A DNA stretch of 64,000 nt. Source: Priapulus caudatus. Its lineage: Eukaryota; Priapulida; Priapulimorpha; Priapulimorphida; Priapulidae. Location: NCBI RefSeq assembly GCF_000485595.1, contig NW_014577334.1, positions 61,468 to 125,467 on the forward strand, read 5' to 3'. The notes beneath the pieces were generated by a model. The model saw only the letters and a list, made by a program, of their open reading frames with translations, was not told the origin of the DNA and searched no databases. The translations under genes and the position numbers were made by a program. Shown here one piece after another: positions 63,172 to 64,000 of this stretch. Numbering within the stretch: the first letter of the stretch is position 1; every line of letters starts with the position of its first letter.

Positions 63172-64000
63172 CTTGTTAGTGTTATCTGGAAGATCTTGTA
63201 TCCGGCAATGTAGGAGGCAAGCCGTGTGAGTGATTGCTTGCCAGAACCTCCGACGCCTACTAGCAGAGAATTGCCTCTTGCTGTCCTCAGCACCCTTGAT
63301 ATCTATCCATACACAAACAACATGCTGCACATCGTAATCGAAATTGTAACGTACCACATTTATAACATCTTATCCGTACAGAATCTTCTACAAAGTGAAT
63401 CTGCACGCGGCATTGTTAGAGTTTGGAATTTTTGCGTGAACACATATGTGGTTGTCAATAAGCAGACGTGTGACTCAAATGACTGCGCATTGCTGAAATA
63501 CACCAGATGTGCTGAAGTATGTCTGCATATCTACCTTCATTAGATGATTCATGGCATCATGGAAGAATACCAAGTCCATAGCATTGCCACGCACAGTATC
63601 GTTGTACATCTGCATGTACATCTGGAGTTTCTCTTTCAAGAAATTGTAGTCTGGAATCTGGAGAGAGAGTTCAACATGATGCGACAAGTACGATACTGCA
63701 GAGAGATGATGTGCGGGCACGAGAAAATAAAGATAGATGTTTAACCCTATTCACAGGTCACACACATCTTATTTCTATACAAAACTGTACAAGAAACCAC
63801 AATATATATAAAAGAGTTGAGCGTGCGCATAACCACCGCGTGTCGTACGATTTCATATATCTTTGGTGCCTCAAGGTCAGCATCTTCTGGCTCTTCTCCC
63901 GTAACCTCTGGCGCATCTCTGAGGAAGTCGACGAAGAAGGGTTCCTTCACGATCTGTGACACCAACTCTTCACCTACATTTGTCTTCACTACCCGCCGGA
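63172..64000 (-). CDS. DNAH5/8: Second copy of dynein AAA3-AAA4 exons (partial)
   Basis: Exon copies at 63172-63302 (AAA4 P-loop GVGGSGKQS), 63535-63657 ([20 protein letters not shown]) and 63849 to beyond the window end ([16 protein letters not shown]). Each has the same length and phase as its partner at 53386, 54598 and 54912. One residue differs (Gln for Lys in EKLQMYM). The order is impossible for one gene, since AAA4 would precede AAA1-AAA2. It is best read as the other haplotype, or a paralogous tandem copy, joined across the gap. It lacks the 841-bp transposon. Confidence 0.85.

Overview
This is nuclear DNA from an animal with motile cilia, most likely a marine invertebrate; I cannot name the phylum. 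The evidence is long AT-rich introns with GT-AG splice sites, animal-type protein families (STT3A, RBM7, TBCEL, CCDC191, axonemal dynein heavy chain), TTAGGG-type repeats, many short non-autonomous DNA transposons and abundant microsatellites. No viral, bacterial or toxin genes were recognised.

Six protein genes alternate perfectly in orientation: STT3A (+, 1644-4577), RBM7/RBM11 (-, 6678-9738), TBCEL (+, 10599-17953), CCDC191 (-, 21208-32020), a Cut8/STS1-like nuclear proteasome tether (+, 32394-36580), and an outer-arm axonemal dynein heavy chain of the DNAH5/DNAH8 type (-, 38271-62488, 5' end missing). This gives three convergent pairs and two divergent pairs with short shared promoter regions (9739-10598 and 32021-32393). 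Exon models were built by hand from splice sites, reading phase and family similarity. Every model closes in frame: STT3A 712 aa, RBM7 315 aa, TBCEL 438 aa, CCDC191 908 aa, Cut8-like 340 aa, and the dynein fragment 2472 aa over 47 exons.

An intron of the dynein gene (58690-61171) holds an array of tRNA-Gln genes on the opposite strand: five intact copies plus one mutated copy and relics, with both CTG and TTG anticodons, arranged as a higher-order tandem repeat of roughly 620-660 bp.

Three 10-N gaps (13102-13111, 27080-27089, 63004-63013) each have a near-identical duplicate of sequence from across the gap. The simplest reading is that contigs from two haplotypes were joined without merging. 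The third pair is informative: the copy at 53-55 kb carries an 841-bp transposon with long inverted repeats and an 8-bp target duplication, and the copy at 63 kb shows the empty site.

Other mobile DNA includes two copies of a small TIR element with a 9-bp target duplication, a hAT-type element whose target duplication starts at the first base of an intron, a pogo/Tigger-like element, Helentron-like ends, and a family of tiny hairpins sharing the end ATCAGGAGT. I found no unprecedented multi-gene system; the novelty lies in the mobile elements, the tRNA array, the W-repeat structure of CCDC191 and the poorly known Cut8-like gene. Cilium-related genes (dynein, TBCEL as a tubulin cofactor relative, CCDC191 as a probable centrosomal protein) are prominent, but a functional cluster is only an inference.
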